Below are positions 62,205 to 64,000 of a stretch of DNA of 64,000 bases, in pieces (positions within the stretch are counted from its first letter, which is position 1; each line of letters begins with the position of its first letter). The stretch is from contig NZ_JACRSZ010000008.1 of assembly GCF_014385005.1 (NCBI RefSeq), positions 1-64,000 of the forward strand. The letters are read 5' to 3'. The stretch is from Jingyaoa shaoxingensis (lineage in GTDB: Bacteria > Bacillota > Clostridia > Lachnospirales > Lachnospiraceae). Under the pieces are notes generated by a model. The model was not told the DNA's origin. It saw only the letters and a program-made list of their open reading frames with translations, and searched no databases. The translations under genes were made by a program, and so were the position numbers.

Positions 62205-63689
62205 TTACATATGCTGCATAGCTAATTTCATCAGAGACTTCTGATTAAATTCATTTTTGGATAATTCCCCGCTCATTTTGTGGTTACTCAATACCAGGAT
62301 TCTGTCTGACATACCCATGGCTTCCGGCAGTTCCGATGAAATCATAATAATTGCTTTGCCTTCTGCAACAAATTCATTCATCAGTTTATAGATCTCTGCC
62401 TTGGCACCGACGTCAATACCTCTGGTCGGTTCATCAAAAATAATCACATCCGGATTTTTCAGCATCCATTTGGCAAGGACTACTTTCTGCTGGTTTCCGC
62501 CGGAAAGATTCTTTACTGCCAGATTCGGACTGGTTGTTTTTACTTTCAGATCTGTAATCTCTTTTCCAACTCTATCCTTTTCTTCTTTCTGTTTTATAAA
62601 AATCTTTCGGCTCAGCTCTTTCATCGAAGGTAATGTAATATTATGAGCAATGCTCATAGGAAGTACTAATCCCTCACCCTTCCGGTCTTCTGTCACATAG
62701 GCAAGTCCGTTTTTAATTGCATCAACCGGTTTTTTGAATTCTACTTTCTGACCTTTCAGATAAACTTCCCCACTGTCCGGCTTTGTGATTCCAAACAATG
62801 CCTGCATCGTTTCCGTTCTTCCTGCTCCTACCAGACCCACCAGGCCGAGAATTTCGCCTCTGCGAAGTTTGAAACTGATATTTTCAAATACACCTTCCTG
62901 TGTAAAATTTTTTAATTCCAGAATGGTATCTCCGATTTCTACCTTTCTTTTTGGATACTGTTCTGTCAGTTCACGACCAACCATTGCCTTTACTACCATG
63001 TCATTGGTTGCTTCTTTTGTGTTCCAGGTTGCAATGCTTGCTCCGTCACGCAGAACCGTAATCTGATCGGTAATGGTATAGACTTCTTCCATTTTATGGG
63101 AAATATAAATGATACCTGTTTTTCTCATTTTCAGATCCCGGATAATGCCATACAGGTTTTCTACCTCTCTGTCAGTAATGGAGGATGTTGGTTCATCCAT
63201 TATCAGGATTCGTGCATTTTGTGATACTGCTTTCGCAATTTCCACAAGCTGCTGATCTGCCACTCTTAATTTTCCCATCTTGGTTTTCGGATTCAGGTTA
63301 ATGTTCAGATTCTTAAGAAGCTCTTCTGTGTCTTTATACATTTTCCTGTAATCAATAAATCCGTTTTTTACAGGCTCTCTTCCAAGATATATATTTTCTG
63401 CCACTGACATTTCTACAACGGAAGACAATTCCTGATGGATCATGGCAATTCCCAGTTTCTGGGCATCATGTGGAGATTCTATATTGACCTCCTGGCCATC
63501 AATCCTGATTGTTCCGCCATCACGTTTGTGGATTCCAACGAGTATGTTCATCATTGTCGATTTTCCTGCACCATTTTCTCCCATCAGTGCAAGAACGGTT
63601 CCGGCTTCCAGCGTCAGATCAACGGAATGAAGCACTTCATTTCCGTAGAAACTTTTGCGGATCCCGCGCATTTCCAGTAACACACTCAT
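62205..63689 (-). CDS. ribose-type ABC ATPase (locus 2)
   Basis: A 494-residue RbsA-like double ATPase. First half has Walker A GENGAGKST and Walker B ILIMDEPTSSI; second half GLVGAGRTE, LSGGNQQKVVLAKW and VIIFDEPTRGIDVGAK. First gene of the locus 2 operon; AGGAGG precedes the ATG by 7 bases. Confidence 0.95.
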   Translation of the reverse strand: MSVLLEMRGIRKSFYGNEVLHSVDLTLEAGTVLALMGENGAGKSTMMNILVGIHKRDGGTIRIDGQEVNIESPHDAQKLGIAMIHQELSSVVEMSVAENIYLGREPVKNGFIDYRKMYKDTEELLKNLNINLNPKTKMGKLRVADQQLVEIAKAVSQNARILIMDEPTSSITDREVENLYGIIRDLKMRKTGIIYISHKMEEVYTITDQITVLRDGASIATWNTKEATNDMVVKAMVGRELTEQYPKRKVEIGDTILELKNFTQEGVFENISFKLRRGEILGLVGLVGAGRTETMQALFGITKPDSGEVYLKGQKVEFKKPVDAIKNGLAYVTEDRKGEGLVLPMSIAHNITLPSMKELSRKIFIKQKEEKDRVGKEITDLKVKTTSPNLAVKNLSGGNQQKVVLAKWMLKNPDVIIFDEPTRGIDVGAKAEIYKLMNEFVAEGKAIIMISSELPEAMGMSDRILVLSNHKMSGELSKNEFNQKSLMKLAMQHM

Positions 63690-64000
63690 ATGTTCACCTC
63701 CTGTCTGATTTATGGTTCTGAATAGTTATGGTTCTTTTTCATTTCGTTTCTGTTCTTTTGATGATTGCATTCTATCATGCGCCTGTTTTTTTCAAAAGGG
63801 GATTCCTTTTGGACAGAGAGGGGGTATTTTTGGATTTTGTATAGTTATTATCTGTTTCGCCAATGTTTTTTGTCTATTTTTTCGTTCTTCCCGTATTGTA
63901 TATGGAATTATTGTTATATTTTTATCATTTTTATATGCTTATTTGTGCATTTTTGCTTCTGTAACTCAAAAAATGAACGGATGCATATCTCAACTTCAGA
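63690..64000. promoter_or_regulatory. upstream region of locus 2
   Basis: No gene seen in these 311 bp. The part nearest the operon holds the promoter and a palindrome (63769-63811); the rest, to the window edge, is very AT-rich and featureless to the eye. Confidence 0.5.
63769..63811 (-). promoter_or_regulatory. locus 2 promoter with extended -10 and overlapping palindrome
   Basis: On the minus strand: TTTTGA (63792-63797), 17-base spacer, TAGAAT (63769-63774) preceded by TG one base away (extended -10). CAAAAGG-N5-CCTTTTG (63793-63811) is a perfect 7-bp palindrome covering the -35, a likely repressor site. The 21-bp-spaced repeats of locus 1 are not present. Confidence 0.55.

Overview
The window looks like chromosome of a gut Clostridia species of the family Lachnospiraceae. 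The basis is moderately AT-rich DNA, strong GGAGG ribosome sites, and many carbohydrate ABC systems, glycoside hydrolases and phosphorylases. The genus cannot be fixed from the sequence alone. Most genes lie on the minus strand in compact operons.

Region by region. 0.2-2.5 kb: cardiolipin synthase and a diguanylate cyclase. 2.5-7.7 kb: an FAD oxidoreductase and a nucleoside-type ABC transporter (ATPase plus two permeases, no binding protein next to it). 7.8-20.3 kb: a glycan module with beta-mannosidase (GH2), alpha-xylosidase (GH31), a sugar ABC importer, a LacI regulator and a divergent cellobiose phosphorylase (GH94). The glycosidase pair is separated from the importer by about 0.4 kb of mobile-element debris, including a MITE nested in an older palindromic element. 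20.4-25.1 kb: glycerol kinase, a PfkB sugar kinase, and a YtrA-type GntR/ABC operon. 25.4-30.7 kb: a DUF975 membrane protein, a metallophosphoesterase, YbaK, a YolD/Y-family polymerase pair and argJ. 30.8-35.1 kb: a scarred region. It holds a truncated LysR gene fused tail-to-tail to a 16-codon remnant of a NifH-like gene that still carries a cobalamin riboswitch and terminator, an AAA/DUF4143 ATPase, and a complete IS200/IS605 element (tnpA, tnpB, likely omega-RNA) flanked by gene fragments. 35.1-44.1 kb: a RelA/SpoT-domain protein, an AEC transporter, and a TRAP-transporter/hydroxyacid dehydrogenase/RraA/amidohydrolase operon with a divergent LysR.

44.4-63.7 kb: two related catabolic loci, which I regard as the most interesting part. 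Each has a ribose-type ABC importer, a DhaK/DhaL-type kinase and an RpiB-like isomerase. Locus 1 adds a triosephosphate-isomerase-like protein, a SIS-domain protein, a second binding protein and a YesM/YesN two-component system. Locus 2 adds a short-chain dehydrogenase. This is the enzyme set known from mycobacterial erythritol/threitol catabolism (dehydrogenase, erythrulose kinase, TIM-like L-erythrulose-1-phosphate isomerase, RpiB-like D-erythrulose-4-phosphate isomerase). I infer that the pair turns C4 polyols or erythruloses into D-erythrose 4-phosphate. The dhaL-rpiB part is duplicated almost exactly (identical proteins, scattered synonymous changes), while the two DhaK proteins have diverged.

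No rRNA, tRNA, CRISPR array or prophage was seen.
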